Below the pieces are notes generated by a model. That model was not told where the DNA came from and did not search any database. It worked only from the letters and a program-made list of their open reading frames with translations. From assembly GCF_008830185.1 (NCBI RefSeq), contig NZ_WAGX01000007.1, forward strand, positions 186,001 through 250,000: a stretch of DNA of 64,000 bases, written 5' to 3'. The position numbers and the translations under genes are program-made. Positions 18,611 to 26,618 of this stretch are shown one piece after another. The DNA comes from Candidatus Galacturonatibacter soehngenii (lineage in GTDB: Bacteria; Bacillota; Clostridia; Lachnospirales; Lachnospiraceae). Numbering within the stretch: position 1 is the stretch's first letter; every line of letters starts with the position of its first letter.

Positions 18611-19942
18611 GTGGAAGAAGCACTTATTAAAAGAGTTTTGCCACATAGTATAGAGGCGGAACAATCCGTAGTTGGCTCTATGATTATGGATCGAGAAGCC
18701 ATCTTAGTTGCTTCTGAAATCATTACAAGTGAAGACTTTTATCAACATCAATACGGGGTGCTGTTCGAAGCTATTGTAGAGCTGTTTACAGAGGATAAGC
18801 CAGTTGACTTAGTTACCTTGCAAAACCGTCTAAAAGAAAAGGATGTACCGCCAGAGATAAGTAGTCTTGAATTTGTTCGAGATTTGGTTATGGCAGTTCC
18901 AACTTCAGCCAATGTAAAATATTATGCCAATATTGTTGCCGAAAAGTCTATGCTAAGAAAACTTATTAAGGTAAATGAGGAAATAGCAAATACCTGTTAT
19001 TTGGGAAAAGACAAGCTAGAGGATATCTTAGAAGGAACAGAGAAAAAGATTTTTGATTTGATACAAAAGAGAAATTCAGGCGATTACGTTCCGATTAAGC
19101 AAGTTGTAATCAATGCATTAGAAAAAATTGAGGCAACTTCAAAAACAAAAGGAACCGTTACAGGAATTCCAACTGGATTCATAGATTTGGATTACAAAAC
19201 CTCGGGTCTTCAGCCATCTGACCTCGTTTTAATTGCGGCTAGACCTTCTATGGGTAAAACAGCCTTTGTATTAAACCTTACGCAGAACATGGCATTTCGG
19301 CATAATGTAACTACCGCTATTTTTAGTCTGGAAATGTCAAAGGAACAGCTTGTTAACCGTTTGTTTGCATTAGAATCAAGAGTGGATTCCCAGTTGATTC
19401 GAACCGGTAATCTAGCTGATTCTGATTGGGAAAAACTAATAGAAGGCGCAGGGGTAATTGGAAGGTCCAATTTAATTATTGATGATACACCAGGTATTTC
19501 CATATCGGAGTTACGTTCTAAATGTAGAAAATATAAGTTGGAGAAGAACCTTGGAATTATAATCATTGACTACTTACAGCTGATGACTGGTAGTGGAAAA
19601 GGCGAATCAAGACAACAGGAAATCTCTGATATTTCAAGATCATTAAAAGGTCTCGCGAGAGAATTGCATGTCCCAGTTGTAGCATTGTCTCAGTTAAGCC
19701 GTGCGGTGGAGCAAAGACCAGATCACAGACCTATGCTGTCCGATCTTCGTGAATCAGGAGCAATTGAGCAGGATGCAGACGTTGTTATGTTCTTATATCG
19801 AGATGATTATTATAATAAAGATTCAGAGAATAAGAATATAGCTGAGGTCATTATAGCAAAGCAAAGAAATGGTCCAATTGGTACTGTTAATCTAGTTTGG
19901 CTTCCAAATTACACAAAATTTGCAAATATGGAAAATAAATAA
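18611..19942 (+). CDS. dnaB: Replicative DNA helicase
   Basis: The 443-aa helicase has the N-terminal primase-interacting domain (HSIEAEQSVVGSM, residues about 10-110) and a RecA-like motor with Walker A ARPSMGKTAF, Walker B IIIIDYLQLM and the LSQLSRAVE motif. The hexamer unwinds DNA at the fork. The start is GTG at 18611 behind GGAGG, 12 bases after rplI. Its stop overlaps the first copy of a 22-bp palindromic repeat. Confidence 0.96.
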   Translation: MEEALIKRVLPHSIEAEQSVVGSMIMDREAILVASEIITSEDFYQHQYGVLFEAIVELFTEDKPVDLVTLQNRLKEKDVPPEISSLEFVRDLVMAVPTSANVKYYANIVAEKSMLRKLIKVNEEIANTCYLGKDKLEDILEGTEKKIFDLIQKRNSGDYVPIKQVVINALEKIEATSKTKGTVTGIPTGFIDLDYKTSGLQPSDLVLIAARPSMGKTAFVLNLTQNMAFRHNVTTAIFSLEMSKEQLVNRLFALESRVDSQLIRTGNLADSDWEKLIEGAGVIGRSNLIIDDTPGISISELRSKCRKYKLEKNLGIIIIDYLQLMTGSGKGESRQQEISDISRSLKGLARELHVPVVALSQLSRAVEQRPDHRPMLSDLRESGAIEQDADVVMFLYRDDYYNKDSENKNIAEVIIAKQRNGPIGTVNLVWLPNYTKFANMENK

Positions 19943-19962
19943 GTCTGGCTTATGCCAGACTT
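19941..19962. repeat. 22-bp palindromic repeat, copy 1
   Basis: AAGTCTGGCTTATGCCAGACTT forms a nine-bp stem with a four-base loop. An identical copy lies 239 bp downstream; the pair brackets a series of hairpins. Confidence 0.9.
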
Positions 19963-20426
19963 GAGGCTGCCGACTTTGTTGGCAGCCTTTAAAATTCATG
20001 GCTAACGCCATAAATTTTAGTTATAGGTTGTAAAAATGCTGATTAACTCGTACAAGGGCTTTGCCCCTATTAATCAGCATTTTACACTACAGTGAAAGTG
20101 AATTTCACTTGCGTGATTTAAATTGAGAACGCTTCGTTCCCAAACTCTCCGCTTTCATAAAGTGGTTGTCTATAGTGTGAAGTCTGGCTTATGCCAGACT
20201 TTTTTTAATTTAAGTGAAGTTATTTCTAAGAAATTAAAATTAATTTTAACATAATAGGAATATTCTAAGGCGAACTATAATATATATAGATATAGAGAGT
20301 TTATGTTTAAACCGGGCGACGTAGTAAAGAAGTATAAGTTTAGTTAAAAACACAACTGTAAATGCTTTTATTGAGCTGATGGCAAAGCGTAACGAAATAA
20401 GTAGTTAAACAAGAGGAGGAAAAATT
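19943..20426. other. 484-bp hairpin-rich spacer between dnaB and the MerR gene
   Basis: Between the two copies of the 22-bp palindrome lie at least five further hairpins: AGGCTGCC/GGCAGCCT (19964-19988), a 12-bp stem at 19991-20018, a 16-bp stem (20030-20046 with 20070-20085) enclosing AGGGC/GCCCT, AGTGAA/TTCACT (about 20091-20108) and GAACG/CGTTC (20127-20139). After 20207 the sequence is ordinary AT-rich spacer, with TATAAT near 20275 as a possible MerR-gene promoter element. No open frame is supported. Confidence 0.75.
20180..20207 (+). terminator. Palindromic repeat copy 2 with T-run (terminator)
   Basis: The second exact copy of the 22-bp palindrome is followed by a run of T residues, making a good intrinsic terminator for the gdpP-rplI-dnaB operon. 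Confidence 0.8.
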
Positions 20427-21065
20427 ATGGACAAAAGGTATATGATATCCGATGCTGCAAAGTTAGTTGATGTCGAAACACACGTGCTTAGATACTGGGA
20501 GGAGGAACTGGAGCTTTCTATTTTAAGAAATGAAATGGGGCATAGATATTATACAGAGGGTGATATTAACCTATTTCGAAATGTAAAAATCTTAAAAGAA
20601 AGAGGATTCCAATTAAAAGCAGTAAAGGCATTAGTACCAAAATTAAAAGACTGCAATGTGGACAAGCTAAGTGAAATGCTTCCACTTGAAACAGAGTTAA
20701 CTTATCCAGTGGTTGAAAATAATCATATGGTAAAAGACTCAGAAAATAAAACAATGGAAATATCCACTAAAATGCCATCCACTAACCTTAGCAACGATAA
20801 AATGCAGCAATTTCAAAATATAATTAAAAGTATTGTAAGTGAGGCCTTGATGGAAAATAATTATGAATTAGGAAAAGAAGTTGGGGGAAGAGTATCAGAA
20901 AGTGTGTTAAAAGAGATGGATTACCTCATGAAAGTTCAGGATGAACGAGAAGAGGAGAGATATAAGAAATTAGATGAGTTAGTTCGAACCCATCAAAAAC
21001 ATAGAAAAGAGATTGCGGCCACAGCAGAAGGAGGGAAAAAAAAGAAAAAATTTCGTCTATTATAA
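20427..21065 (+). CDS. MerR-family transcriptional regulator
   Basis: The 212-aa protein has an N-terminal MerR winged helix (MISDAAKLVDVETHVLRYWE, then GHRYYTEGDINLFRNVKIL), a long charged middle region predicted as coiled-coil, and a Lys-rich tail ending KKKKKFRLL. No metal-binding Cys pattern is seen, so the ligand is unknown. AAGAGGAGGAAAAATT precedes the ATG. A strong terminator follows. Confidence 0.85.
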   Translation: MDKRYMISDAAKLVDVETHVLRYWEEELELSILRNEMGHRYYTEGDINLFRNVKILKERGFQLKAVKALVPKLKDCNVDKLSEMLPLETELTYPVVENNHMVKDSENKTMEISTKMPSTNLSNDKMQQFQNIIKSIVSEALMENNYELGKEVGGRVSESVLKEMDYLMKVQDEREEERYKKLDELVRTHQKHRKEIAATAEGGKKKKKFRLL

Positions 21066-21113
21066 AATAAAACAAGTAGAATGGATTTGTCTTCCTTCTA
21101 CTTGTTTTATTTT
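21064..21113. terminator. Bidirectional terminator between merR and ferredoxin genes
   Basis: Perfect 18-bp arms (21064-21081 and 21096-21113), A-rich on one side and T-rich on the other, lie between two convergent genes. Confidence 0.9.
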
Positions 21114-21128
21114 GAGTGTAAAACTGGA

Positions 21129-21296
21129 TTATTGAGAAATGGAACCAGTTGGACATGTTGCTGCACATGCACCACAGTCGATACAAGAATCAGCGTCGAT
21201 TACGTATTTTCCATCACCTTCGCTAATTGCGCCTACTGGACATTCTCCTTCACAAGCTCCACAGCTTACACAACCGTCATTAATAACAAATGCCAT
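21129..21296 (-). CDS. 2[4Fe-4S] ferredoxin, clostridial type
   Basis: This 55-aa gene begins MAFVINDGCVSCGACEGECP and contains a second cluster motif CIDCGACAATCPTGSI, giving two CxxCxxCxxxCP sets, the classic clostridial ferredoxin. It transfers low-potential electrons between pyruvate:ferredoxin oxidoreductase, hydrogenase and other enzymes in the cytoplasm. AGGAGG lies just upstream of the ATG at 21296. Longer open frames on the opposite strand are shadows of this gene. Confidence 0.95.
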   Translation of the reverse strand: MAFVINDGCVSCGACEGECPVGAISEGDGKYVIDADSCIDCGACAATCPTGSISQ

Positions 21297-21482
21297 ACTA
21301 TTATCCTCCTTAAATTTTCGTATTATAACTAAATCAATTGTATTTAGTTATGCACTTAAACTGATATAAATTATCAAAAGTACTTGCTTCTGATAATATA
21401 CATTTTAATACAAATCTACTTAGATGACAAGCATAAAACAAAGTACAATTATGTGAACTTATGCAAATAAATAACAACATTT

Positions 21483-22238
21483 TTATGCTTCAAGTTCACT
21501 ACGGCGTTTTTTTATGCCTTCAATGATATGTTTTTTTGCTTCAATGGCATCCTCTTTATCCAAATCATTTAAGTTTTCTAATGGATATTCCATACCTAGC
21601 TCTTTGTATTTTTCACGTCCCATAGTATGATATGGTAAAACGTCTAATGCCTTTAGGTTTTTTAAATCTCCAATGAAATAACCTAAGTCAAATAAATATT
21701 TTTCGTTATCGGTAATAGTAGGTACCACTACATGACGAATCCAGATATCAACGTCCTGACTATCCAGATATCGAGTAAATTTTAATATCTGTGTATTGGA
21801 TTGTTTGGTAAGCTTTACATGTTCTTGAGGATCAATATGCTTAATATCAAGCATTACCAAATCCGTCACCTTCATCAAACGATCAAATTTAGCCATAAGC
21901 TCGGCGTTTTTTTCGTTGTAAATAATACCTGAAGTATCAAGACAAGTATGAATATTTTTTGCTTTTGCAGCTTCAAAAAGTTCAATTAAGAAATCTATTT
22001 GTACCAGTGGTTCTCCACCAGAAACCGTTAAGCCCCCATTTTTATAAAATGGAATATTCTTTTCATAAGCTTTTAATATCTCATCTACACTCATCTGCTT
22101 ACCAAGATTTAAAGCCCATGTATCTGGATTATGACAATACAAGCAACGCATTGGACATCCTTGCGTAAAGACAACAAAACGAATACCAGGTCCATCTACG
22201 CTACCAAAACTTTCAATTGAGTGAATATAACCGTTCAT
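21483..22238 (-). CDS. pflA: Pyruvate formate-lyase-activating enzyme
   Basis: The 251-aa radical SAM enzyme has the cluster motif CPMRCLYCHNPDTW and the GGEPLVQ motif. PflA abstracts a hydrogen from the radical glycine of PFL, or here presumably of the separate glycyl-radical protein. The ATG at 22238 follows AAAGGAGGTTATTTT; an upstream TTG would add six residues covering the ribosome site and is rejected. It is the last gene of the pfl group, behind a terminator-like hairpin. Confidence 0.94.
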   Translation of the reverse strand: MNGYIHSIESFGSVDGPGIRFVVFTQGCPMRCLYCHNPDTWALNLGKQMSVDEILKAYEKNIPFYKNGGLTVSGGEPLVQIDFLIELFEAAKAKNIHTCLDTSGIIYNEKNAELMAKFDRLMKVTDLVMLDIKHIDPQEHVKLTKQSNTQILKFTRYLDSQDVDIWIRHVVVPTITDNEKYLFDLGYFIGDLKNLKALDVLPYHTMGREKYKELGMEYPLENLNDLDKEDAIEAKKHIIEGIKKRRSELEA

Positions 22239-22274
22239 AAAATAACCTCCTTTCAAACAAATCTAAGATATAAA

Positions 22275-22302
22275 AACAGGAAAAGAAGAGTCTTTTCCTG
22301 TT
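22275..22302 (-). terminator. Hairpin between the glycyl-radical gene and pflA
   Basis: AACAGGAAAAGA pairs perfectly with TCTTTTCCTGTT. On the minus strand it is followed by five T residues, so it is a terminator or a partial one that lowers pflA expression relative to the structural subunits. Confidence 0.75.
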
Positions 22303-22334
22303 CTGTGTTGTTTCAAATATAAAGCAAAGGAAAA

Positions 22335-22580
22335 TTACATTGCGTTGTGGAAAGTACGTGAAATAATATCGTTTTGCTGTTCCTTTGTTAATTTAATGAA
22401 GTTAACAGCGTATCCAGAAATACGAATGGTTAACTGTGGATAATTTTCTGGATGAGCCTGTGCATCTAATAATGTTTCTCTGTTTAATACATTTACATTT
22501 AAATGATGGCCACCACTTACTGAATATCCATCTAATAAAGAAACTAGATTATCAACTTGAGCATCGCTAATATTTGACAT
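22335..22580 (-). CDS. Stand-alone glycyl-radical domain of pyruvate formate-lyase (GrcA-like)
   Basis: The 81-aa protein is the C-terminal segment of PFL as an independent gene: [42 protein letters not shown] (radical Gly at about residue 56) and a C-terminal ISRTFHNAM. In E. coli PflB the equivalent sequence is fused to the core, and GrcA/YfiD is a spare copy. Here the core gene ends just before this segment, so this protein is probably essential for activity rather than a repair part. It has its own AGGAGGAATTTAAA ribosome site. Gap to the upstream cistron is 39 bp, in the same frame. Confidence 0.9.
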   Translation of the reverse strand: MSNISDAQVDNLVSLLDGYSVSGGHHLNVNVLNRETLLDAQAHPENYPQLTIRISGYAVNFIKLTKEQQNDIISRTFHNAM

Positions 22581-22619
22581 TTTAAATTCCTCCTATAAAA
22601 TCATTTTGTTTGGGACTAG

Positions 22620-22832
22620 TTAGTCGGCGTCTTTTTCTTCATCAAGCCCTTCGTGAAGGGTTGGGATACTGCAAGCTAAATCGCCTTTTGCGCAGTCTAG
22701 ACAGCCTAATTGTTCTACAGTTTTTGTTTCGTTTTCAGATTCAATTGTACTGATATTTAGATGACCAACTCCTTTGGATACGGAGTTGTCTAGTAAAGCA
22801 ACAATGTCATCTATCATAGTTTTATTATCCAT
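22620..22832 (-). CDS. Small Cys-containing paralogue of the glycyl-radical domain, without radical site
   Basis: The 70-aa product begins like the neighbouring glycyl-radical protein (IDDIVALLDNSVSKGVGHLNIS compares with [10 protein letters not shown]...GGHHLNVN) but then diverges to a segment with GCLDCAKGDLAC and an acidic tail. The RxSGYAV radical loop is absent. AAAGGACTGATTTT is a reasonable ribosome site. I do not recognise a described family. Its place between the two PFL pieces suggests a structural, regulatory or metal-binding role in the same complex (inference). Confidence 0.7.
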   Translation of the reverse strand: MDNKTMIDDIVALLDNSVSKGVGHLNISTIESENETKTVEQLGCLDCAKGDLACSIPTLHEGLDEEKDAD

Positions 22833-22856
22833 AAAATCAGTCCTTTTTATATAAGC

Positions 22857-24896
22857 TTATTTGCTTAAATCAAGATCAATATCACCAGCAAAAATCTGAT
22901 CTTCTTTACCAAGTGCACCAGGAATGATTGTGAATGTATTTGAAATACCATCCTGTGCATCTCTAAATGGAAGTTTTGAAACAGATGCAAGTGAAGCTAC
23001 AGCACCTTTACTATCACGTCCGTGCATTGGGTTAGCACCTGGAGCAAATGGTTCACCTTGTTTTCTTCCATCTGGTGTAGAACCTGTATTTTTACCATAA
23101 GTTACGTTTGAAGTAATTGTTAAAATTGATGTTGTTGGAATACCATTACGGTAAGTTTTATTTTCTCTTACATATTCCATGAAGGTATGAACCAAATTAC
23201 TTGCTAACTCATCAACACGTTCATCATCATTACCGTATTTTGGAAAATCACCTTCCACTTCGTAATCTACAACGATACCGTTTTCATCACGAATGGTTTT
23301 AACTTTTGCATATTTAATTGCTGATAATGAATCTGCTACAACAGAAAGTCCAGCAATACCTGTAGCAAACCAACGAGTTACTTCTCTATCGTGTAATGCC
23401 ATCTGAATTTTTTCATAGCAGTATTTATCATGCATATAGTGGATGATATTTAATGTATTTACATAAACACCAGCTAACCATTTCATCATATCTTTGTATT
23501 TATCCATTACATCATCAAATTCAAGATACTCAGAAGTAATTGGTCTGAATTTTGGTCCTACTTGCTTTTTGCTAATTTCATCTACACCGCCGTTAATAGC
23601 ATATAATAGACATTTTGCAAGGTTTGCACGAGCACCAAAGAACTGCATTTCTTTACCAAGTCTCATAGAAGATACACAGCAAGCGATTGCATAATCATCA
23701 CCATGTGTTACTCTCATCAAATCATCATTTTCATATTGAACAGAAGAGGATGCAATTGAAGTTTTAGCACAGAACTTCTTAAAGTTCGCTGGTAATTTAG
23801 TTGACCAAAGTACTGTTAAGTTTGGTTCTGGAGATGTTCCTAAGTTGCTTAGTGTATGAAGGTATCTAAAAGATGATTTTGTAACCAATGGACGTCCATC
23901 TATACCAACACCACCGATTGATTCTGTAACCCAAGTAGGATCTCCTGCAAAAATTGCATTGTATTCAGGAGTACGAGCAAATTTTACTAAACGTAATTTC
24001 ATAACGAAATGATCGATAAATTCCTGAATTTGTTCTTCTGTAAATCTTCCTTCTTTTAAATCTCTTTCAGCATAGATATCAATAAAGGTTGAAGTACGTC
24101 CAAGAGACATAGCTGCACCGTTTTGTTCTTTTACAGCTGCTAAATATCCAAAATATAACCATTGAATTGCTTCCTGTACATTGGTAGCAGGTTTTGAGAT
24201 ATCATATCCGTAGGTTGCACCTAATTTCTTTAACTCTTGTAATGCTTTAATTTGTTCCGATAATTCTTCACGTAAACGGATTACATCCTCTGACATAATA
24301 GAAGGAGTAGTATCCTTTTGATTCTTTTTATCTTCAATTAGACGGTCTATACCATATAATGCAACACGACGGTAGTCACCAATGATACGTCCACGTCCAT
24401 AAGCATCTGGTAGTCCAGTAATAACATGGTTAGATCTACAAGCTCTCATTTCTGCTGTGTAAGCATCAAAAACACCTGCATTATGTGTTTTTCTATGAGT
24501 TGTAAAAAATTCTGAAATTTCAGGATCTACTTTGTAACCATTATCTTCGCAAGCTTTTTCTGCCATACGAATACCACCGTAAACTTGCATAGATCTCTTA
24601 AATGGTTTATCGGTTTGGAAACCAACAATCGTTTCCTTGTCTTTATTTAAATATCCAGCACCATGTGAAGTGATGGTAGAAACAATTTTAGTGTCCATAT
24701 CAAGAACACCGCCTGCTTCACGTTCTTGTTTTGTTAAGTCCATTACTTGAGCCCAAAGTTCAGTTGTGTTTTTTGTAGGTCCAGCAAGGAAAGAATCGTC
24801 TCCTTCATATAAAGTAAAGTTTTTCTGAATGAAGTCTCTTACATTAATTTCTTTTTCCCAAATACCACCCACGAAATCGTTCCATTCTGATCTCAT
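22857..24896 (-). CDS. pflB: Pyruvate formate-lyase core lacking the glycyl-radical domain
   Basis: The 679-aa protein carries the whole PFL barrel: WxxFxxGxW-like start, [21 protein letters not shown], and the catalytic Cys pair in [20 protein letters not shown]. It stops after [15 protein letters not shown], where fused PFLs continue into the radical domain. Core plus the 81-aa protein equals 760 aa, the length of E. coli PflB. The stop is a normal TAA followed by new ribosome sites, so this looks like a natural split, not a sequencing error. AGGAGGAAATTCAA precedes the ATG. PFL converts pyruvate and CoA to acetyl-CoA and formate. Confidence 0.92.
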   Translation of the reverse strand: MRSEWNDFVGGIWEKEINVRDFIQKNFTLYEGDDSFLAGPTKNTTELWAQVMDLTKQEREAGGVLDMDTKIVSTITSHGAGYLNKDKETIVGFQTDKPFKRSMQVYGGIRMAEKACEDNGYKVDPEISEFFTTHRKTHNAGVFDAYTAEMRACRSNHVITGLPDAYGRGRIIGDYRRVALYGIDRLIEDKKNQKDTTPSIMSEDVIRLREELSEQIKALQELKKLGATYGYDISKPATNVQEAIQWLYFGYLAAVKEQNGAAMSLGRTSTFIDIYAERDLKEGRFTEEQIQEFIDHFVMKLRLVKFARTPEYNAIFAGDPTWVTESIGGVGIDGRPLVTKSSFRYLHTLSNLGTSPEPNLTVLWSTKLPANFKKFCAKTSIASSSVQYENDDLMRVTHGDDYAIACCVSSMRLGKEMQFFGARANLAKCLLYAINGGVDEISKKQVGPKFRPITSEYLEFDDVMDKYKDMMKWLAGVYVNTLNIIHYMHDKYCYEKIQMALHDREVTRWFATGIAGLSVVADSLSAIKYAKVKTIRDENGIVVDYEVEGDFPKYGNDDERVDELASNLVHTFMEYVRENKTYRNGIPTTSILTITSNVTYGKNTGSTPDGRKQGEPFAPGANPMHGRDSKGAVASLASVSKLPFRDAQDGISNTFTIIPGALGKEDQIFAGDIDLDLSK

Positions 24897-24981
24897 TTGA
24901 ATTTCCTCCTAATTGATATTTATAATTGAATGTGATTACTCTTAAATGACTTAAAAGTATGTTAACAGTTTAACTAACTTA

Positions 24982-25010
24982 ATTATAATGGAATACTGTA
25001 TACACGTCAA
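24982..25010 (-). promoter_or_regulatory. Sigma-A promoter of the pfl genes
   Basis: On the minus strand TTGACG (25005-25010), a 17-bp spacer and a consensus TATAAT (24982-24987) make a near-perfect promoter. It would start transcription about 80 nt before pflB. Confidence 0.88.
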
Positions 25011-25044
25011 GGCTTCGGAATGTATTTTTTTGAATACAGTATAC
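24991..25044. promoter_or_regulatory. Twin operator-like repeats at the pfl promoter
   Basis: GAATACTGTATAC (24991-25003) lies within the promoter spacer, and GAATACAGTATAC (25032-25044) lies upstream of the -35 box, 41 bp away. The two are near-palindromes of each other around GTATAC. Placement fits a repressor or redox/carbon regulator that blocks RNA polymerase; GntR/HutC-type proteins often bind GTATAC-like sites, but the regulator is not identified. Confidence 0.6.
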
Positions 25045-25059
25045 AAAAATCGAGTAATT

Positions 25060-25097
25060 AAAAACCTATAAATAAAAGTATATATTTATAGGTTTTT
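25060..25097 (-). terminator. Terminator of the DUF1858 gene
   Basis: Perfect 15-bp arms (25060-25074, 25083-25097), A/T-rich at the base, lie downstream of the minus-strand gene ending at 25122 and before the pfl promoter. Confidence 0.82.
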
Positions 25098-25121
25098 AAA
25101 AATTGTAAATGTAGTAATTAT

Positions 25122-25328
25122 TTATTTAGCTAATGCCAAATATTCATTAATTTTAGCCGCTAGCTCATCAGCATCAATTCCATGAACCATAGATGCTTCT
25201 TCAAGAGTTTCACCTTGTGAAGAAGGACATCCAACACAGTGCATTCCTGACTGCATTAAAATTGGAACAATGTTACTATCAACTGCGATTATATCAGCAA
25301 TAATCATGTCTTTTGTGATTTCTGCCAT
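25122..25328 (-). CDS. DUF1858 domain protein
   Basis: The 68-aa protein fits DUF1858: it opens with ITKDMIIADIIAVD and has a conserved CVGCPSS redox-type CxxC, followed by a helical tail (GIDADELAAKINEYL). Such proteins are thought to form a disulfide or bind a metal and occur near redox enzymes, but no activity is established. AAGGAGG lies before the ATG. It may share redox regulation with the neighbouring pfl genes. Confidence 0.82.
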   Translation of the reverse strand: MAEITKDMIIADIIAVDSNIVPILMQSGMHCVGCPSSQGETLEEASMVHGIDADELAAKINEYLALAK

Positions 25329-25502
25329 AATAATACCTCCTTAAGTATACATAGTTAAGATTATTATAATCTGTTTTGTACGAGTTATTCGTAGTAAAAG
25401 TATTTTATCACTTCAAATAAGTTTTAGCAAATACTACAGTGCTTTATATGCCTTATTGAGAATCTTTGTTCAATAAGGAATTGATTCAAAAAATTGAATG
25501 TA

Positions 25503-25527
25503 AAAAGCCAAGGTTTTCTTGGCTTTT
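25503..25527 (-). terminator. Terminator of mecA-like gene
   Basis: AAAAGCCAAG/CTTGGCTTTT with a five-base loop continues into a T-run on the minus strand, 15 bp after the gene end. A second hairpin (CCTTATTGA/TCAATAAGG, about 25450-25477) follows. Confidence 0.82.
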
Positions 25528-25541
25528 ATTAATGCAACTTA

Positions 25542-26351
25542 TTACATATGCGATAAGATCTGTACTGCATTTCCTGTTATAAAAATTTCATCATGCTCTC
25601 TTAAGCGAGCTTCAATAGAAGGAGTATATTTTATCTGAGATGCATACTCAGATAAGATATTACAAATCTTATTAAATTGTTCTGGGGTATGAGTCGTTTT
25701 GCTAATTACCAAATAATACTTACCAGTTGATGTTTCTTTATATAAGGAATTCTTTCCATCGTAATATCCTTCTAATACAGAAGACAAACGAATTACAGTA
25801 TCTAAATTATCAAAGGAATATAATTTTGTTAAATCTACAGATTCTGAAAGTTTAATTGACTCTTTCGAGAGATTCTTTTTGGAAGAAGCTTTTTCTTCCT
25901 TATCCTGAGTCAAAGATTCAGACAACGGAACAAAATTATCATTATTACTTGCAGTTGATTTCGATTTTTCATCATGAATTTTCTTAAATAAATCTAAGAC
26001 ATCATCTGCACCTGTTAGAGGGGATACTTCAGTAGTACTTTCTATATCTTCTTTATCACTCAAAGAAGGTGCAAACCTAGAAAATCGAGTATCTAATTCT
26101 TCTGGATCTTCCACTTTTGTAATGACGAGGATAATACAATCAGGTGATAATGGAATCGCTTCAATCATTAAAGGAATATCTTCAGCTTCAAATCCAAATT
26201 CGTAGGATGCTTGTTGCATCATGTCTCGAAATAATGATTTGGCTTTTTCAGTTCCATAAGCTAATTCACTAATTTTTAGTTCCCTGTCAGCTAAGTCGTC
26301 TTTCGTCAAAGTACAGCGTATTTGGTTATCGTTTACTTTTTCGATTTTCAT
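25542..26351 (-). CDS. MecA-type adaptor protein
   Basis: The 269-aa protein has the two MecA domains: N-terminal MKIEKVNDNQIRCTLTKDDL with a second segment of the ELAYGTEKAKSLFRDMM type (substrate binding), a low-complexity acidic/Ser linker (about 95-165), and a C-terminal domain that in known MecA binds ClpC (YYLVISK, ILSEYASQ). It delivers proteins to the ClpC protease. The C-terminal domain is typical in length. The substrates here are unknown. Confidence 0.85.
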   Translation of the reverse strand: MKIEKVNDNQIRCTLTKDDLADRELKISELAYGTEKAKSLFRDMMQQASYEFGFEAEDIPLMIEAIPLSPDCIILVITKVEDPEELDTRFSRFAPSLSDKEDIESTTEVSPLTGADDVLDLFKKIHDEKSKSTASNNDNFVPLSESLTQDKEEKASSKKNLSKESIKLSESVDLTKLYSFDNLDTVIRLSSVLEGYYDGKNSLYKETSTGKYYLVISKTTHTPEQFNKICNILSEYASQIKYTPSIEARLREHDEIFITGNAVQILSHM

Positions 26352-26618
26352 AATATCACATCCTTTACATAAGGTTTAAAGAAATGAGTTAATTTATACC
26401 TAGTAATTTTATATTATTATCCTATTATAAGTATATCACAGTATATACAAAAACGTTACATAAGTCAATCATTTATTCAAAAATAAAAATGAAAAAATAC
26501 TAGGTAATTGTTGGATTTTATGGTTTTTTTATATAGTAAACTAAAAATTAAAATAAATATTGCAAATTAATTAAAATTTATATATAATATTTATTTATAA
26601 GAGGAAAATTTCTGTGTA

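Noticed and set aside
21081-21369. Two plus-strand ORFs over the ferredoxin gene
   Set aside because: They are antisense shadows of the 55-aa ferredoxin, which has a perfect family match and ribosome site.
22335-24896. Split PFL explained as one gene broken by frameshift or stop mutation
   Set aside because: The pieces are in the same frame but each has its own start codon and ribosome site, and an extra divergent cistron lies between them; a simple error cannot produce this.
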